A stretch of 64,000 nt of DNA from Prochlorococcus sp. AG-442-M23 (GTDB lineage: Bacteria; Cyanobacteriota; Cyanobacteriia; PCC-6307; Cyanobiaceae): contig QCPW01000001.1 in assembly GCA_003209655.1 (NCBI GenBank), forward strand, positions 310,001 through 374,000, read 5' to 3'. This document shows positions 21,028 to 32,142 of this stretch, piece after piece. Below the pieces are notes generated by a model that did no database searches, was not told the origin of the DNA, and was given only the letters and a program-made list of their open reading frames with translations. A program made the position numbers and the translations under genes. Numbering within the stretch: the first letter of the stretch is position 1; every line of letters starts with the position of its first letter.

Positions 21028-21747
21028 ATGATTGAAAAACAATTAGATAATGATGAAAATATAGATGAGGTTGTTCCTGAAGAGAACAATACTAATACAG
21101 GTTCCTCTGTTATTGAAGATCAAACTGATCAAGATAAAGAATCATCTGAAGAAATTAATGAAAAAATTAATGCAGAGGATTTAAAAGATACGATCACTAA
21201 TAATGATGCAAGATTAGAGCAATTAGAAAAAGAGCATGAAACTTTAAAAAGTCAATATGTAAGAATAGCCGCTGATTTTGATAACTTTAGAAAAAGACAA
21301 TCAAGAGATCAAGATGATTTAAAAATTCAACTTGTTTCTAAAGCTTTAACTGCCATATTGCCTATTGTCGATAATTTTGAGAGAGCAAGACAACAATTAA
21401 AACCAGAAAGTGAAGAGGCTCAAACATTACATAGAAGCTATCAAGGACTATATAAACAATTAGTAGAAGTATTAAAACAACAAGGAGTTGCTCCAATGAG
21501 GGTGGTTGGACAACAATTTGATCCAAACTTACACGAAGCGGTTTTAAGAGAGCCAAGTGAAGAGTTTAATGAGGACATTATTAAAGAAGAATTACAGCGT
21601 GGATATCATCTGGAAGGAAAGGTTCTAAGACATGCTTTAGTCAAGGTTTCAATGGGACCAGGTCAACAAAATTCACAGGAACCAGAAGAAAAGGATAAAG
21701 TTGAGGAGGATATTGATTCAGAGAGCACTATCTCTGGAGATAATTAA
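21028..21747 (+). CDS. grpE: Nucleotide exchange factor GrpE
   Basis: GrpE releases ADP from DnaK. The 239 residues begin with an acidic disordered region (1-60), a long coiled coil (60-110, with [12 protein letters not shown]), and the C-terminal beta domain with the G-Q[10 protein letters not shown] signature. dnaJ starts 30 bases downstream. No CIRCE-type inverted repeat was found upstream in 20952-21027. Confidence 0.96.
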   Translation: MIEKQLDNDENIDEVVPEENNTNTGSSVIEDQTDQDKESSEEINEKINAEDLKDTITNNDARLEQLEKEHETLKSQYVRIAADFDNFRKRQSRDQDDLKIQLVSKALTAILPIVDNFERARQQLKPESEEAQTLHRSYQGLYKQLVEVLKQQGVAPMRVVGQQFDPNLHEAVLREPSEEFNEDIIKEELQRGYHLEGKVLRHALVKVSMGPGQQNSQEPEEKDKVEEDIDSESTISGDN

Positions 21748-21777
21748 ATCCTTTAATAAAATGTTGAGCATTATCTA

Positions 21778-22902
21778 ATGGCTGATTTTTATCAAATACT
21801 TGGTGTTTCGAGAGATGCTGATGCTGATACTTTAAAAAGTGCTTATAGAAAGTTAGCAAGGCAATACCACCCTGATGTTAATAAAGATCCAGGTGCTGAA
21901 GATAAATTCAAAGAGATAGGAAAGGCTTATGAGGCTTTGGCTGATCCTGAAACTAGAGCTAGATATGATCAGTTTGGTGAAGCTGGTATAGGAGGAGCGG
22001 CTGGGATGCCAGATATGGGCGACATGGGTGGCTTTGCTGATTTGTTTGAAACTTTTTTTAATGGTTTTGGAGGACAATCTCCACAGGGAGGTAGAACACA
22101 AAGAAGAGGACCACAACAAGGTGATGATCTAAGGTATGACTTAAATATTGACTTTAAAGATGCTATTTTTGGACAACAAAGAGAAATAAAGATACCTCAT
22201 TTAGAAACTTGTGAAGTTTGTAGAGGCACTGGGGCCAAACCAGGAACAGGTCCAACAACATGTACAACATGTGGGGGTAGTGGACAGGTTAGAAGAGCTA
22301 CAAGAACACCTTTTGGTAATTTTACACAAGTTGCAGAATGCCCAGCTTGTAATGGTTCTGGTCAAATAATCGCTGATCCATGCACGAGTTGTGGTGGAAA
22401 TGGTGTTAAACAAGTTAGAAAAAAACTACGTATAAATATTCCTGCAGGAGTTGATACGGGAACTAAATTGAGAGTTTCTGGCGAGGGAAATGTAGGTTTA
22501 AAAGGTGGCCCACCTGGAGATCTTTACGTTTTCATAAAAGTTAAAAATGATCCAAAATTAAAAAGAGATGGTATTAATATTTACTCTGAAATTTCAGTAA
22601 GTTACCTGCAAGCTATCCTTGGAGATACTGTTGACATAACTACAGTTGATGGGAAAGTTAACCTAAGAATTCCAAGTGGTACACAGCCAAATACTACCTT
22701 GTCCTTAGAAAATAAAGGTGTGCCTAGATTGGGGAATCCAGTTGCCAGAGGTAATCATCAAGTTTTAGTAAAGGTTAAACTTCCAACTCGAGTAACAGAA
22801 GATGAACGAAATCTTCTAGAGAGTTTAGCTTCTCAATATTCTGATAAAAATTCTAGTTCTAATAGTGGATTGTTCAGTAAGTTTTTTGGGAAGGAATCTT
22901 GA
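21778..22902 (+). CDS. dnaJ: Chaperone DnaJ
   Basis: Full-length type I Hsp40 (374 residues): J domain with H-P-D near residue 32, a Gly-rich region ([12 protein letters not shown]), four C-x-x-C-x-G-x-G zinc motifs (C-E-V-C, C-T-T-C, C-P-A-C, C-T-S-C) at about 138-205, and the C-terminal substrate domain. It stimulates DnaK ATPase. Its stop overlaps the next gene's start, so it is in an operon with grpE and the TusA-like gene. Confidence 0.97.
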   Translation: MADFYQILGVSRDADADTLKSAYRKLARQYHPDVNKDPGAEDKFKEIGKAYEALADPETRARYDQFGEAGIGGAAGMPDMGDMGGFADLFETFFNGFGGQSPQGGRTQRRGPQQGDDLRYDLNIDFKDAIFGQQREIKIPHLETCEVCRGTGAKPGTGPTTCTTCGGSGQVRRATRTPFGNFTQVAECPACNGSGQIIADPCTSCGGNGVKQVRKKLRINIPAGVDTGTKLRVSGEGNVGLKGGPPGDLYVFIKVKNDPKLKRDGINIYSEISVSYLQAILGDTVDITTVDGKVNLRIPSGTQPNTTLSLENKGVPRLGNPVARGNHQVLVKVKLPTRVTEDERNLLESLASQYSDKNSSSNSGLFSKFFGKES

Positions 22903-23132
22903 AAGAAGTTTCAAAGTTATTGGATTTAGAGTCGATACCATGCCCTTTGAACGTAGTGAAATTTAAATTAGCGTTAGAGAAATTATCTTTAAATGAGATC
23001 TTGATTGTGCATTTAGATAAAGGTGAACCGGAAGAAATGATCAAAAAAACTTTAATAGAAATGAATTATGTGTTTGAAATTCTTGAAGAAGATCAAAAAA
23101 CATTAAAGTTAAAAATTTTAAATGATAATTGA
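22899..23132 (+). CDS. TusA-family sulfur-carrier-like protein
   Basis: A 77-residue protein beginning with TTG inside the dnaJ stop region. It keeps the TusA signature C-P-x-P-L-N/V (here I-P-C-P-L-N-V-V) with the active Cys near residue 14, and the beta-alpha-beta-alpha-beta pattern. TusA proteins pass persulfide sulfur to tRNA thiolation or other acceptors; this member's target is unknown. It overlaps rsgA by 11 bases. Confidence 0.8.
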   Translation: MKEVSKLLDLESIPCPLNVVKFKLALEKLSLNEILIVHLDKGEPEEMIKKTLIEMNYVFEILEEDQKTLKLKILNDN

Positions 23133-24039
23133 TAAAAAACTTAAAGGTCTTGTTATAAAAAAATTTAATGAATTCTTTTTGGTTGCAATAATGCAACATG
23201 AGAATTTCGAGTTTAAAAAGAAATTTTTATGTAAAATTAGGAAATCAGTAAATTTTAGGAATCAATTTGTTTTTGTTGGTGATGAAGTGATTATTGATCA
23301 AATTGATTTGAAAAATAAACGGGCAATAATAGAAAGTTTAGTTAAAAGAACTAATCTTTTAGAAAGACCATCTGTGGCAAATATTTCAAACATATACGTT
23401 ATCTGTTCTGTCGAAGAGCCAAAATTAAATTTGTCTCAGGTAAATAAGTTCTTGATATCAGCTGAGCAAATGGGAGTGGAGGTTTCATTAGTCCTTACTA
23501 AATGCGATTTGATCACAGAACAAAAAAGAATTTTTCTAATTGATAAATTTCAAAAATGGGGTTATCAAGCAATAACTTTAGATTTAAATAATTTAGATAA
23601 TTTCAAAAAATTTTTGGATTTGTTAAAAGAAAAAAAATGTTCAATATTCACAGGACCATCTGGCGTTGGTAAAACTACTTTATTGAATCGTATAATTCCG
23701 AATCTAAATAATACTACTTCACCAGTTTCAAGCAAAATAAAACGTGGAAAAAATACTACAAGAAACGTTGAGCTATTTTCTTTATCGAGTAAAAGTTTTA
23801 TTGTAGATAGTCCTGGATTTAATATGCAAGCTCTTGAAATAGGTATTCGTGAATTACCTAACTTATATCCAGAAATTTATCAACAAGTGGTGAATCAAGG
23901 AGTAAAGTGCAAATTTCGTAATTGCACACATGTCGATGACGATGGTTGTAATTTAAATAAAGATTTTGAAAGGTACGGTTTTTATAAAGAAATGATTGAA
24001 TCTTCTAAGAGTCATTGTTGTCTAATCCAGGGAGATTAA
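23122..24039 (+). CDS. rsgA: Ribosome small-subunit GTPase RsgA
   Basis: Circularly permuted GTPase that helps mature the 30S subunit. OB domain up to about residue 85, then G4 (T-K-C-D), G1 [12 protein letters not shown] and G3 D-S-P-G-F, and a C-terminal zinc site ([11 protein letters not shown]). Length 305 fits. The last 35 bases overlap the convergent ybaB gene, a longer overlap than elsewhere in this window. Confidence 0.95.
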   Translation: MIIDKKLKGLVIKKFNEFFLVAIMQHENFEFKKKFLCKIRKSVNFRNQFVFVGDEVIIDQIDLKNKRAIIESLVKRTNLLERPSVANISNIYVICSVEEPKLNLSQVNKFLISAEQMGVEVSLVLTKCDLITEQKRIFLIDKFQKWGYQAITLDLNNLDNFKKFLDLLKEKKCSIFTGPSGVGKTTLLNRIIPNLNNTTSPVSSKIKRGKNTTRNVELFSLSSKSFIVDSPGFNMQALEIGIRELPNLYPEIYQQVVNQGVKCKFRNCTHVDDDGCNLNKDFERYGFYKEMIESSKSHCCLIQGD

Positions 24040-24355
24040 GATTCAGGCCACCAGTTAAGTCATTCATTCTTTCTTTCATTGTTGATGTAGAACTTTCATG
24101 AGCATTCTTTATAGCCTCTAAAATATTTTTTTCAATTTCTTCTTTATTGGAATTAGAAATTGTTTCATTTACTTCAACTCTAAGAGGGACTTGGTTCCCG
24201 CTAATCCATACCTTTATCATTTCATCATCACTCTTCCCTTCAATTTCCATCCCTTCGAGTTCATCTTGTAATTTTTGAGCATTTTGTTGAATTTCTTTAG
24301 CTTTTTTAAAAGCTTCTGTTAGTTGTCCAAAATTTGGAAGTCCAAAACCTGCCAT
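24005..24355 (-). CDS. YbaB/EbfC nucleoid-associated protein
   Basis: A 116-residue protein with the family opening [12 protein letters not shown], then the helix [12 protein letters not shown] and strands with V-W-I-S-G-N-Q. YbaB proteins form tweezer-like dimers that bind DNA and condense the nucleoid. It lies just downstream of murB on the minus strand (20-base gap), forming a murC-murB-ybaB run. Confidence 0.92.
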   Translation of the reverse strand: MAGFGLPNFGQLTEAFKKAKEIQQNAQKLQDELEGMEIEGKSDDEMIKVWISGNQVPLRVEVNETISNSNKEEIEKNILEAIKNAHESSTSTMKERMNDLTGGLNLNLPGLDNNDS

Positions 24356-24375
24356 TTGATAAAAAGTTTCTTTAA

Positions 24376-25266
24376 TTAAGGATAGTCAAAACCCATCATT
24401 CTTACTTCAGGTTGAAGTAAAATACCTTTTTTTTGTAGTACTTTTTGTTGAATTACTGTTATTAAATCAAAAATATCTTTTGAATTGGCAGACGAATTAT
24501 TTACTATAAAATTTCCATGCATAGTTGATATTTCTGCATCACCTATTGTAAAACCTTTTAATCCCAATTCTTCAATCAATTTTCCTGCATAATTATTAGT
24601 TGGATTTTTAAAAACGCTTCCAAAGCTTGGCAAATCGTAGGGCTGTGTTTCTGTTTTCTTTTTGAGATTTTTCTTTGTAGTTTCTAATAATTTTTCAATA
24701 TTCCCATTTGGTTGAAAAAGCATTTTTGAACTTATTATTAGGAGATTGTTATCCTGAAAAGGGCTGAATCTATATTTAAAATTTAGATCTTTTTTTTGTA
24801 TTTCAAAGATTTCAAGAGTTTTAGTATTTATAACTTGCACTGACAAAAGATTTTTGGCGAATGATAAATTTCCTGATCCCGCATTCATATAAATAGCGCC
24901 TCCCACTGTTCCTGGAATTCCAACAGTCCATTCACCGCCTTGTAATCCATTTTTTGCAAGTAAGTTTGACATGGTTGGGAGCATAACACCAGCTTCTGCT
25001 TCTACAATTCCTGTATCAGAGTTGATTTTGATAGATCTCATTTTTTTGGTGCATATAGTTATTCCTTTTAAGAAAATATTATTTATTAATAAATTTGAGC
25101 CAGCACCTATTATTCGACATTCTTGATTATTAAAATGAGACCACTTTATTAAATTGACGAATTCTTCTATATTCTTAGGCTTTGAAAAATATTCTGCAAA
25201 CCCACCAACTTTTATTGTTGTATAGCAAGCAAGCTGTACTTTTTTTTGATAATTAATATTTTTCAT
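24376..25266 (-). CDS. murB: UDP-N-acetylenolpyruvoylglucosamine reductase
   Basis: FAD enzyme that makes UDP-MurNAc for peptidoglycan. The 296-residue sequence shows [25 protein letters not shown], the catalytic Ser region F-G-S-V-F-K-N-P and E-V-R-M-M-G at the C-terminus. This is the shorter MurB class. It overlaps murC by 14 bases, indicating translational coupling. Confidence 0.96.
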   Translation of the reverse strand: MKNINYQKKVQLACYTTIKVGGFAEYFSKPKNIEEFVNLIKWSHFNNQECRIIGAGSNLLINNIFLKGITICTKKMRSIKINSDTGIVEAEAGVMLPTMSNLLAKNGLQGGEWTVGIPGTVGGAIYMNAGSGNLSFAKNLLSVQVINTKTLEIFEIQKKDLNFKYRFSPFQDNNLLIISSKMLFQPNGNIEKLLETTKKNLKKKTETQPYDLPSFGSVFKNPTNNYAGKLIEELGLKGFTIGDAEISTMHGNFIVNNSSANSKDIFDLITVIQQKVLQKKGILLQPEVRMMGFDYP

Positions 25267-26686
25267 TATCCATTTTATTATCTAAAGTATTTTTTTCACT
25301 CAAGATTGACCACAAATTATGACAATCTCCAGCCCCCATATTTATTATAAAATCATCCTTTTGTGTTAATTTAAAAAATTTATCTTTTATTTTATAATTA
25401 TCTTTTAGATATTTAACATTTTTATTATTTTTATAAATAAGATTAGCAATTTGTTGTGAGTCAATATTATATATATTTCTTTCTCCAGCTCCAAAAATAT
25501 TTGTTAAATAAATAACATCTGCTTTTGAAAGTTCTCTAACAAATTCATCTTTAAATTGTTTTACCCGGCTAAATCTATGCGGTTGAAAAATAACGACTAA
25601 TCGACCTTTCTGCTTATATTGTTTTTCTTGAATAAATAACCTTGCCAAACTAATGGTTGCTTTAATTTCATTAGGATGATGAGCATAATCATCATAAATG
25701 ATTCTTTCATTTAGTTTACCCCTATATTCAAATCGTTTTTTGGGTAATTTTAAAAATTTAATATGTTTTTTTATTTTTTTAAAACTTATTCCAAGCATCC
25801 TAGAAGCTGCTATAGCTGCAGTTACATTAGAGAGGTTATGTAATCCAGGAACTGGAATATTTATCATGTCAATAAAATTTCCATTTTCATAATATTTCCC
25901 AATAGTATTGCCTTTATTTACATAATCAGGAATGATTGAATAGGCAATGCCATTAATTTTTTTGTTTGACCATTGATTACTTGAAGTAAAATTTTGCCTC
26001 GTAATTTCGCAATCATTATTTATTAATAACTTTTTCGAATTAGAAGAAAATTTTTTAAATGAAGATAGCACTTCATTAATATCTGAGAAATGGTCACAAT
26101 GGTCGAAATCAATATTATTAATTATTCCAATATTAGAAATATAATTATTAATTGTTCCATCAGATTCATCAACTTCTGTTACTAAGAATTTTGTATTTTT
26201 TATATATGCATTTGATTCATAAATAGGAATTATTCCACCAGTTATTGATGATGAATTATGGGTACATAATTCTAATATTGTTGAGAGGAAAGTGCTTGTA
26301 GATGTTTTCCCGTGACTGCCTGCTACTGATAATGTGAAATAAGATTTCATTATCATCGAAAGAACTTCTGAGCGGTGTTTTATTAAAAAATTCTTTTTTA
26401 TGCAATACCTTAATTCTTCGTTCTCATTTTTTATTGCAGAGCTTACAACAAAATTGATTTTCTGATTTTGAAATTTCGAAAGTACAACATCAATATTACT
26501 TTTCATCTGTGAATCAAAAATTATTGCACCTAATTCTTTTAATTTTTTTGTCTCTTTATTCTTTACTAAGTCAGAGCCAGAAACAGAATATCCTTTTTTT
26601 ATTAATGCTATGGCGATTGCCGACATCCCAATGCCACCGATGCCTATTAAATGAAAATGATCTTTATTAATTAATTCTGATTCCAA
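25253..26686 (-). CDS. murC: UDP-N-acetylmuramate--L-alanine ligase
   Basis: Adds the first amino acid of the peptidoglycan stem. Present: N-terminal H-L-I-G-I-G-G-I-G-M-S, ATP loop G-S-H-G-K-T-S-T-S, E-V-D-E-S-D-G near the middle, D-D-Y-A-H-H-P-N-E and F-Q-P-H-R-F-S-R. 477 residues is normal. It heads the minus-strand murC-murB-ybaB group; 188 bases of divergent intergenic DNA separate it from gap2. Confidence 0.96.
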   Translation of the reverse strand: MESELINKDHFHLIGIGGIGMSAIAIALIKKGYSVSGSDLVKNKETKKLKELGAIIFDSQMKSNIDVVLSKFQNQKINFVVSSAIKNENEELRYCIKKNFLIKHRSEVLSMIMKSYFTLSVAGSHGKTSTSTFLSTILELCTHNSSSITGGIIPIYESNAYIKNTKFLVTEVDESDGTINNYISNIGIINNIDFDHCDHFSDINEVLSSFKKFSSNSKKLLINNDCEITRQNFTSSNQWSNKKINGIAYSIIPDYVNKGNTIGKYYENGNFIDMINIPVPGLHNLSNVTAAIAASRMLGISFKKIKKHIKFLKLPKKRFEYRGKLNERIIYDDYAHHPNEIKATISLARLFIQEKQYKQKGRLVVIFQPHRFSRVKQFKDEFVRELSKADVIYLTNIFGAGERNIYNIDSQQIANLIYKNNKNVKYLKDNYKIKDKFFKLTQKDDFIINMGAGDCHNLWSILSEKNTLDNKMDNEKY

Positions 26687-26874
26687 TTGCCATCTTTGAC
26701 TAAAATCAAGATAACTTCAAAGTAATTATTTTGGTGATTATTTAAAAAAAAGCTCGTTTTATTTTATGAATTAATACAAAACTAGAATTATTTGCTTAAT
26801 AAATTAAAAAATACTCACTTTATTGCACAAAATTCTGTATGATCAGCAACTTAGGTTAATCATTAGAAAATTTT

Positions 26875-27897
26875 ATGACTTTGCGTGTTGCTATTAATGG
26901 ATTTGGCAGAATTGGTCGAAATTTCATGCGTTGTTGGCTTAGTAGAGGTGCTTATACCAATATTGAAGTTGTTGGTATAAACGTTACTTCAGACCCAAAA
27001 ACCAACGCACATCTTCTTAAATACGATTCAGTATTAGGACAATTGGATGGAGTAGACATTCAGTATACTGATGACACATTTGTAATAAATAATAAAACGA
27101 TTAAATGTTTCTCCGATAGAAATCCATTGAATTTACCATGGAAAGAATGGGGCGTTGATTTGGTCATCGAATCAACTGGGGTTTTCAATACTGATGTAGG
27201 AGCAAGTAAACATCTTGAAGTTGGAGCTAAAAAGGTTATTCTTACTGCTCCTGGTAAAGGTGATGGAGTTGGTACTTATGTAGTAGGAGTAAACGCAGAT
27301 CTTTATAAACACAGTGATTATGATATTTTAAGCAATGCTAGTTGTACAACAAATTGTTTGGCTCCAGTAGTAAAGGTACTGGATCAAACTTTTGGCATTA
27401 ATAAAGGATTGATGACAACAATCCATAGTTATACTGGCGATCAACGTATATTAGATAATAGTCATAGAGATTTAAGGAGGGCTAGGGCAGCGGCAACAAA
27501 TATTGTTCCTACTTCGACAGGGGCTGCTAAAGCAGTTGCTCTTGTTTATCCTGAGATGAAAGGTAAACTAACCGGCATAGCAATGAGGGTGCCAACTCCT
27601 AATGTTTCTGCTGTTGATTTTGTCTTTGAATCTTCAAAAGCTGTTACTAGTGATGAAGTCAATAACGCTCTTAAAGAAGCTTCTTTGGGATCAATGAAAG
27701 GAATTATAAAGTATGGTGATGAACCACTCGTCTCAAGCGATTATGCTGGAACAAATGAATCATCAATAGTTGATAGCGATCTTACAATGTGTATTGGTGA
27801 TAACCTTGTGAAAGTTCTTGCTTGGTATGACAATGAATGGGGTTATAGTCAGAGAGTTGTAGATTTAGCTGAAATAGTAGCGAAAAACTGGGAGTAA
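26875..27897 (+). CDS. gap2: Glyceraldehyde-3-phosphate dehydrogenase, Calvin-cycle (gap2) type
   Basis: Reduces 1,3-bisphosphoglycerate, normally with NADPH in cyanobacterial carbon fixation. The Rossmann opening [10 protein letters not shown] and the active-site [12 protein letters not shown] (Cys near 158) are intact; 340 residues. Assignment to gap2 rather than catabolic gap1 rests on its placement beside the murBC-thiL genes in related genomes and overall similarity. Its stop lies one base from the convergent thiL stop. Confidence 0.95.
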   Translation: MTLRVAINGFGRIGRNFMRCWLSRGAYTNIEVVGINVTSDPKTNAHLLKYDSVLGQLDGVDIQYTDDTFVINNKTIKCFSDRNPLNLPWKEWGVDLVIESTGVFNTDVGASKHLEVGAKKVILTAPGKGDGVGTYVVGVNADLYKHSDYDILSNASCTTNCLAPVVKVLDQTFGINKGLMTTIHSYTGDQRILDNSHRDLRRARAAATNIVPTSTGAAKAVALVYPEMKGKLTGIAMRVPTPNVSAVDFVFESSKAVTSDEVNNALKEASLGSMKGIIKYGDEPLVSSDYAGTNESSIVDSDLTMCIGDNLVKVLAWYDNEWGYSQRVVDLAEIVAKNWE

Positions 27898-28884
27898 CTA
27901 AAAGTGGGCAAAAGATTTGTACTTTAGAAAATTATCATTTTGAAGATTTTTAAATTCAACTGAAGGGCTTCCCTCAGTAAAATATCCTATTTCAGAAATA
28001 GTTTTTTCTGAATTCAAAAGATTTGTAGCCCATTTCTTTGGGAGTGAAAAAACCAGTTCATAATCTTCGCCCCCAAAGAAATAATATTTGTCCCATTCAT
28101 CTCCTTGAGGCCAATCTTTATGCTTAGGGATTTTTGTATAATCTATAACTGCTTTGCAATTACTTTCAATTGATAAATCTAGTAATGCTTGAAATAGCCC
28201 ATCGCTGCTATCAGTGCAGCCAATTATCTTATCACTTTTTTTAGGACGTGCATTTAGAATTTGTTTTAGAAATTTAGGATTAAGTTTTGGTTTGCAAAAT
28301 TGCTTTATGGCGCTATCAATTAATGCTTGTGTCAGAAAAATATTTTTATCAAAAATTTTTTTACTTTTTATCATTAAACCTAATTTGCTAAGGCCATGAA
28401 GACCCGTTGTCATAATAATTTCTTTCGGCTTGCATGAGTTTCGTCGTAATTTTATTTCCCCTTGTATTCCTATCGCAGTGATTGAAATTACTTTCTCTTT
28501 CCCGACAGAGCAATCTCCTCCTAGAATCGAGCCTCCGAAATATTCCAAAGCTTGATTTATTCCCTTATATAAATCTTGAATCCAATTCCAATCTGTTTTA
28601 GCTGGAACCACTAAACCAATATTAACGCCTATGATTTTACTGCAACCACTAGAGATTAAGTCAGATACGTTGCAGGATACGGCTTTCCAACCTATGTCTA
28701 GGCTAGAAATTGTTTCATTACTAAAGTGGACATTTTCAACTAATGAATCAGTATTAATTAAAAGATCTTTATTTGCTGTTTTAATGAACGCACAATCATC
28801 AGAAATTTGATTTTTAGGCATAAATCTGGCAAGCCTTTTTATTAATTCTTTCTCGCCAATGTCCTCTAATAATTCTTTATGCAT
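27898..28884 (-). CDS. thiL: Thiamine-monophosphate kinase
   Basis: Makes thiamine diphosphate, ending the thiamine pathway. AIRS-superfamily features: D-D-C-A near residue 30, N-T-D-S-L-V-E-N-V-H, G-G-D-C-S near 121, and S-S-D-G-L near 230. Length 328. It overlaps the upstream cyclophilin gene by 8 bases on the same strand. Confidence 0.92.
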   Translation of the reverse strand: MHKELLEDIGEKELIKRLARFMPKNQISDDCAFIKTANKDLLINTDSLVENVHFSNETISSLDIGWKAVSCNVSDLISSGCSKIIGVNIGLVVPAKTDWNWIQDLYKGINQALEYFGGSILGGDCSVGKEKVISITAIGIQGEIKLRRNSCKPKEIIMTTGLHGLSKLGLMIKSKKIFDKNIFLTQALIDSAIKQFCKPKLNPKFLKQILNARPKKSDKIIGCTDSSDGLFQALLDLSIESNCKAVIDYTKIPKHKDWPQGDEWDKYYFFGGEDYELVFSLPKKWATNLLNSEKTISEIGYFTEGSPSVEFKNLQNDNFLKYKSFAHF

Positions 28885-29968
28885 TTAATTTAAGTTTATC
28901 TATTCCGCTAAGCACATCTATAGAGATAATTTTGTCATCTTTTGTCAGCTCTTCTAAAACTTCAAAACCTTCTACGATATAACCAAATGCGGCATTCCTT
29001 CCATCAATTAAATTTCTACCAGCTGGATTAAGTTCTGCTTCATATAAAAAGAAGAAAAATTGAGATGATCCATCATCAACTTCTGTACTTGAATGGGACC
29101 ATCCCAAGGTACCAAGTGTTGCAAATGGCAAAGTTGGAGTTTCTGTATAAAGACCCAATTCTTCAAAGGTTTCGTTATAAAAAGTTTCACTTTCGTTAGG
29201 TATTCTTATCTCTAAAGGGACATGTCTCTCCAAATTAGTTTCAGGATCTATATATCCAATCTCATCACCTATTGGATCACCAGTTTGAAGAACAAAAAAC
29301 TCTTCTGCTCTATTAATTGGTAGGTTATTATAAAAACTTTTTGAAGACAAATCTATAAATGCTCCAGCTGTAAGAGGCGCATTAAACCCATCTACTATGG
29401 CTTGCATATCGCCTTTGGAAGTCTTTATGTTAACTGTTGCTCTGCCAAGTAATCTGGGAAGATTATCGAATTCGCTTGGGATAGAGTACGGAAATTCAGT
29501 GGGTAAAAAATACTCTTCTAATCCGCCTATTTTATCTAGTGCTTTTTTTCTAGTTGAGATGAATGAGTTTTTATCTTTTAATTTTGCTTGATCTTGAAGA
29601 TTATCAAAATCATTTTTAATTTCTAAAAAGGTTGATTCTGCTACTTGTTGTTTTTCACTTGGTAATTCCTCAATAATTTTACTTTTATATTTTTTTAGTA
29701 AAGATTGACATTTTGTAACATTTTTTGAGAGAGCTGGCCATCTTCCTCCTCTTACAAGATCACTTGTTTCTTCTAACTTATGTTGAATTTCTTGCAGCTC
29801 AAATTGCTTGATAGGGAGTGCATTTCTGAGGATTGCATTAGGGTCTTTTACGGCATTCCCGGTAGGTAAATCAGCAAATACTTGCGTTGGTTTTAAGAAG
29901 AAAACTTGTATTAAAAGTAATATTAGAAACAAATAATATTTGTTCTGATTTGATAAGAAGTTTTGCAT
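28877..29968 (-). CDS. Exported CYP38/TLP38-like cyclophilin
   Basis: Residues 1-33 are a signal peptide ending V-F-A-D, indicating thylakoid lumen or periplasm. Residues 40-155 are helical, matching the PsbQ-like bundle of plant CYP38; the rest is a cyclophilin domain ([25 protein letters not shown]). The canonical catalytic Arg motif F-H-R is altered (I-N-R-A-E-E-F), as in CYP38. Plant CYP38 helps assemble photosystem II; a similar role here is inferred. 363 residues. Confidence 0.87.
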   Translation of the reverse strand: MQNFLSNQNKYYLFLILLLIQVFFLKPTQVFADLPTGNAVKDPNAILRNALPIKQFELQEIQHKLEETSDLVRGGRWPALSKNVTKCQSLLKKYKSKIIEELPSEKQQVAESTFLEIKNDFDNLQDQAKLKDKNSFISTRKKALDKIGGLEEYFLPTEFPYSIPSEFDNLPRLLGRATVNIKTSKGDMQAIVDGFNAPLTAGAFIDLSSKSFYNNLPINRAEEFFVLQTGDPIGDEIGYIDPETNLERHVPLEIRIPNESETFYNETFEELGLYTETPTLPFATLGTLGWSHSSTEVDDGSSQFFFFLYEAELNPAGRNLIDGRNAAFGYIVEGFEVLEELTKDDKIISIDVLSGIDKLKLNA

Positions 29969-30011
29969 AGCACTCTTACAGGTTTATGATCCTTGGGGAT
30001 GTAATACAGGA

Positions 30012-30572
30012 ATGATTTCCAGTAACGATTTTCGAACAGGTACCACCATCGAGTTAGATGGACAAGTTTGGCGTGTTGTAGAATTTCTACATGTTAAGCC
30101 TGGCAAAGGTTCTGCATTTGTACGAACAAAATTAAAATCAGTTCGAAACGGCAATTTAGTCGAAAAAACTTTTCGAGCTGGAGAATCAGTGCAACAAGCT
30201 GTACTTGAAAAGTCTAACCTGCAACATACTTATGTGGAGTCCGGTGATTATGTTTTCATGAATATGACCAGTTTTGAAGAAACAAGACTCTCTTCGGATC
30301 AAATAGGGAAAGGATCAAAGTATTTAAAAGAAGGTATGGAGGTTAATGTAATTTTTTATAAAGAAGAAGTCTTAGAAGTTGAACTTCCTATTTCTGTGAC
30401 ATTAAAAGTTACAAAAACAGATCCTGGAGTTAAAGGAGATACTGCAAGTGGGGGCACTAAACCAGCTATCCTAGAAACAGGTGCTCAGGTTATGGTTCCT
30501 TTATTTATTTCTGAAGGAGAAATGATTAAGGTTGATACCCGTAACGACAGTTACCTAGGACGTGAAAATTAA
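30012..30572 (+). CDS. efp: Translation elongation factor P
   Basis: EF-P relieves ribosome stalling at polyproline. 186 residues, three OB-like domains; the modification loop is [12 protein letters not shown] near 28-39, with Lys34 the likely modified residue. The 3' end overlaps accB's ATG by one base, the usual efp-accB pair. Divergent from the cyclophilin gene across 43 bases. Confidence 0.97.
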   Translation: MISSNDFRTGTTIELDGQVWRVVEFLHVKPGKGSAFVRTKLKSVRNGNLVEKTFRAGESVQQAVLEKSNLQHTYVESGDYVFMNMTSFEETRLSSDQIGKGSKYLKEGMEVNVIFYKEEVLEVELPISVTLKVTKTDPGVKGDTASGGTKPAILETGAQVMVPLFISEGEMIKVDTRNDSYLGREN

Positions 30573-31078
30573 TGACTATGAAATTAGATCATGATGACTT
30601 AGATCGCTTAATTGAAAAAATTACTAAAAGCGATATTCAAGAATTCTCTCTAGAAGGGGAAGATTTTAAACTTGAAATAAAAAGAAATCTTTTTGACAAG
30701 AGTCATTCAACTAACAATTTAGTTACAAACAATTTATCTGAGAAGAAAATAATTTCTTCTCAATTAGCTTCAGTAGATAATATTTCTTTGAAAGGTAATG
30801 CTGAAGTTGCTCAGGTGGCCCCTCCAGGGAGCTCAGATCTTGTAGAAATTACTTCTCCTATGGTTGGAACATTTTATAGAGCTGCAGCCCCGGGAGAGGA
30901 TCCTTTCGTTGAGTTAGGAAGTAAAATTAATGTTGGCCAAACGATTTGTATACTGGAAGCTATGAAATTAATGAACGAAATTGAATCTGAGTTTAATGCT
31001 GAAATTGTAGAAATACTTGTTGAGAACGGCACACCAGTAGAGTTTGGGCAAGTATTAATGCGCGTTAAACAGTCTTGA
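30572..31078 (+). CDS. accB: Biotin carboxyl carrier protein of acetyl-CoA carboxylase
   Basis: Carries CO2 on biotin for fatty-acid synthesis. The C-terminal biotinyl domain has E-A-M-K-L-M-N-E-I with the biotinylated Lys; the A/P-type thumb segment P-M-V-G-T-F-Y-R-A-A-A-P-G precedes it. Length 168. Its 3' end overlaps the convergent pdxA by 24 bases. Confidence 0.96.
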   Translation: MTMKLDHDDLDRLIEKITKSDIQEFSLEGEDFKLEIKRNLFDKSHSTNNLVTNNLSEKKIISSQLASVDNISLKGNAEVAQVAPPGSSDLVEITSPMVGTFYRAAAPGEDPFVELGSKINVGQTICILEAMKLMNEIESEFNAEIVEILVENGTPVEFGQVLMRVKQS

Positions 31079-32095
31079 ATCTTTGGTTAAATCAAAAGCT
31101 GTTTTTATTGCTTCAACCATACTTTGAGATTGCGCAAAACCTCTTCCCGCGATATCAAACCCTGTTCCATGATCTGGAGAAGTTCTAATAAAAGGCAAAC
31201 CTAAAGTTGTATTAACTGAGTAATTAAGAGCTATAACTTTAATTGGAATTAATCCTTGATCATGATACATAGCAAGAATGCCATCTTGTATAGGAGACGT
31301 CTTTTCTCTCCATGCTTTTGCCGATGAATTCCAGCAAGTATCAGGAGATATAGGCCCTAATAATTTAACTCCTTTATTTTTTTTACTCCAGCTAGCAACT
31401 GCATCATTAATCCAATTCTTTTCCTCACTTCCTAATAATCCTTCTTCACCGGCATGAGGATTTAATCCAGCAATCTTTAGAAGAGGCTCATCAACGTAAT
31501 TCTTGCAAAACTCTGAAAGCAAATCTAACTTTGAGTGAATTACTTGTGTTGTCAATTGTTTTGGCACTTCGTGTAAAGGTATATGAGTAGTGGCTAATAA
31601 AGTGTTAAATCTCCAATTTGTTATTGGAGATTTAGCAGTAAATAACATGCCAACGTTCTTTGCTTGACAAGACTCTGCCAAGAATTCTGTTTGGCCAGAA
31701 TAATTATGACCTGCTAAAGCCCATGACTTTTTACAGATAGGTCCAGTTACTAATGCTGCATTTGGATATTTTTGGACGATTTCAATAGCTTTTTTTAAAT
31801 AGAAAAAACTTGCATTCCCATTACTTTTTTTTGGGTTGTTAATTTCAAAAGGAATTTCAATATCATAAATTTGGTAATCACTTGGATCAACAATATTTTT
31901 GACCCCTAAAGATTTAAGGTTGCTATATTCCTTTTCTAAGTTTGTTTGTGACCCAACAATTACAATATCAGTATTTTTTGGAATTTCTTTTGAAAAAAGG
32001 GCTTTTAAAATAACTTCAGGCCCTATACCTGAATCATCACCAACGCTAATGATAATTCTAAATTTGTTATCAATAAGATTATTTTTATTACTCAT
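31055..32095 (-). CDS. pdxA: 4-hydroxythreonine-4-phosphate dehydrogenase
   Basis: NAD- and metal-dependent step of vitamin B6 (PLP) synthesis. Seen: V-G-D-D-S-G-I-G-P-E (family V-G-D-P-x-G-I-G-P-E with Asp in place of Pro), S-G-Q-T-E-F-L-A near residue 134, G-L-N-P-H-A-G-E-E-G-L-L-G-S-E-E and M-Y-H-D-Q-G-L-I-P-I-K. 346 residues. Confidence 0.94.
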   Translation of the reverse strand: MSNKNNLIDNKFRIIISVGDDSGIGPEVILKALFSKEIPKNTDIVIVGSQTNLEKEYSNLKSLGVKNIVDPSDYQIYDIEIPFEINNPKKSNGNASFFYLKKAIEIVQKYPNAALVTGPICKKSWALAGHNYSGQTEFLAESCQAKNVGMLFTAKSPITNWRFNTLLATTHIPLHEVPKQLTTQVIHSKLDLLSEFCKNYVDEPLLKIAGLNPHAGEEGLLGSEEKNWINDAVASWSKKNKGVKLLGPISPDTCWNSSAKAWREKTSPIQDGILAMYHDQGLIPIKVIALNYSVNTTLGLPFIRTSPDHGTGFDIAGRGFAQSQSMVEAIKTAFDLTKDSRLFNAH

Positions 32096-32142
32096 AAATA
32101 TAATTTAAATTTAAATTTCATTAAAACTATAATGATTGTTGA

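Noticed and set aside
26822-26843. gap2 promoter from TTGCAC and TATGAT
   Set aside because: The hexamers are only about 10 bases apart, too close for a normal -35/-10 pair; the real promoter cannot be chosen by eye.
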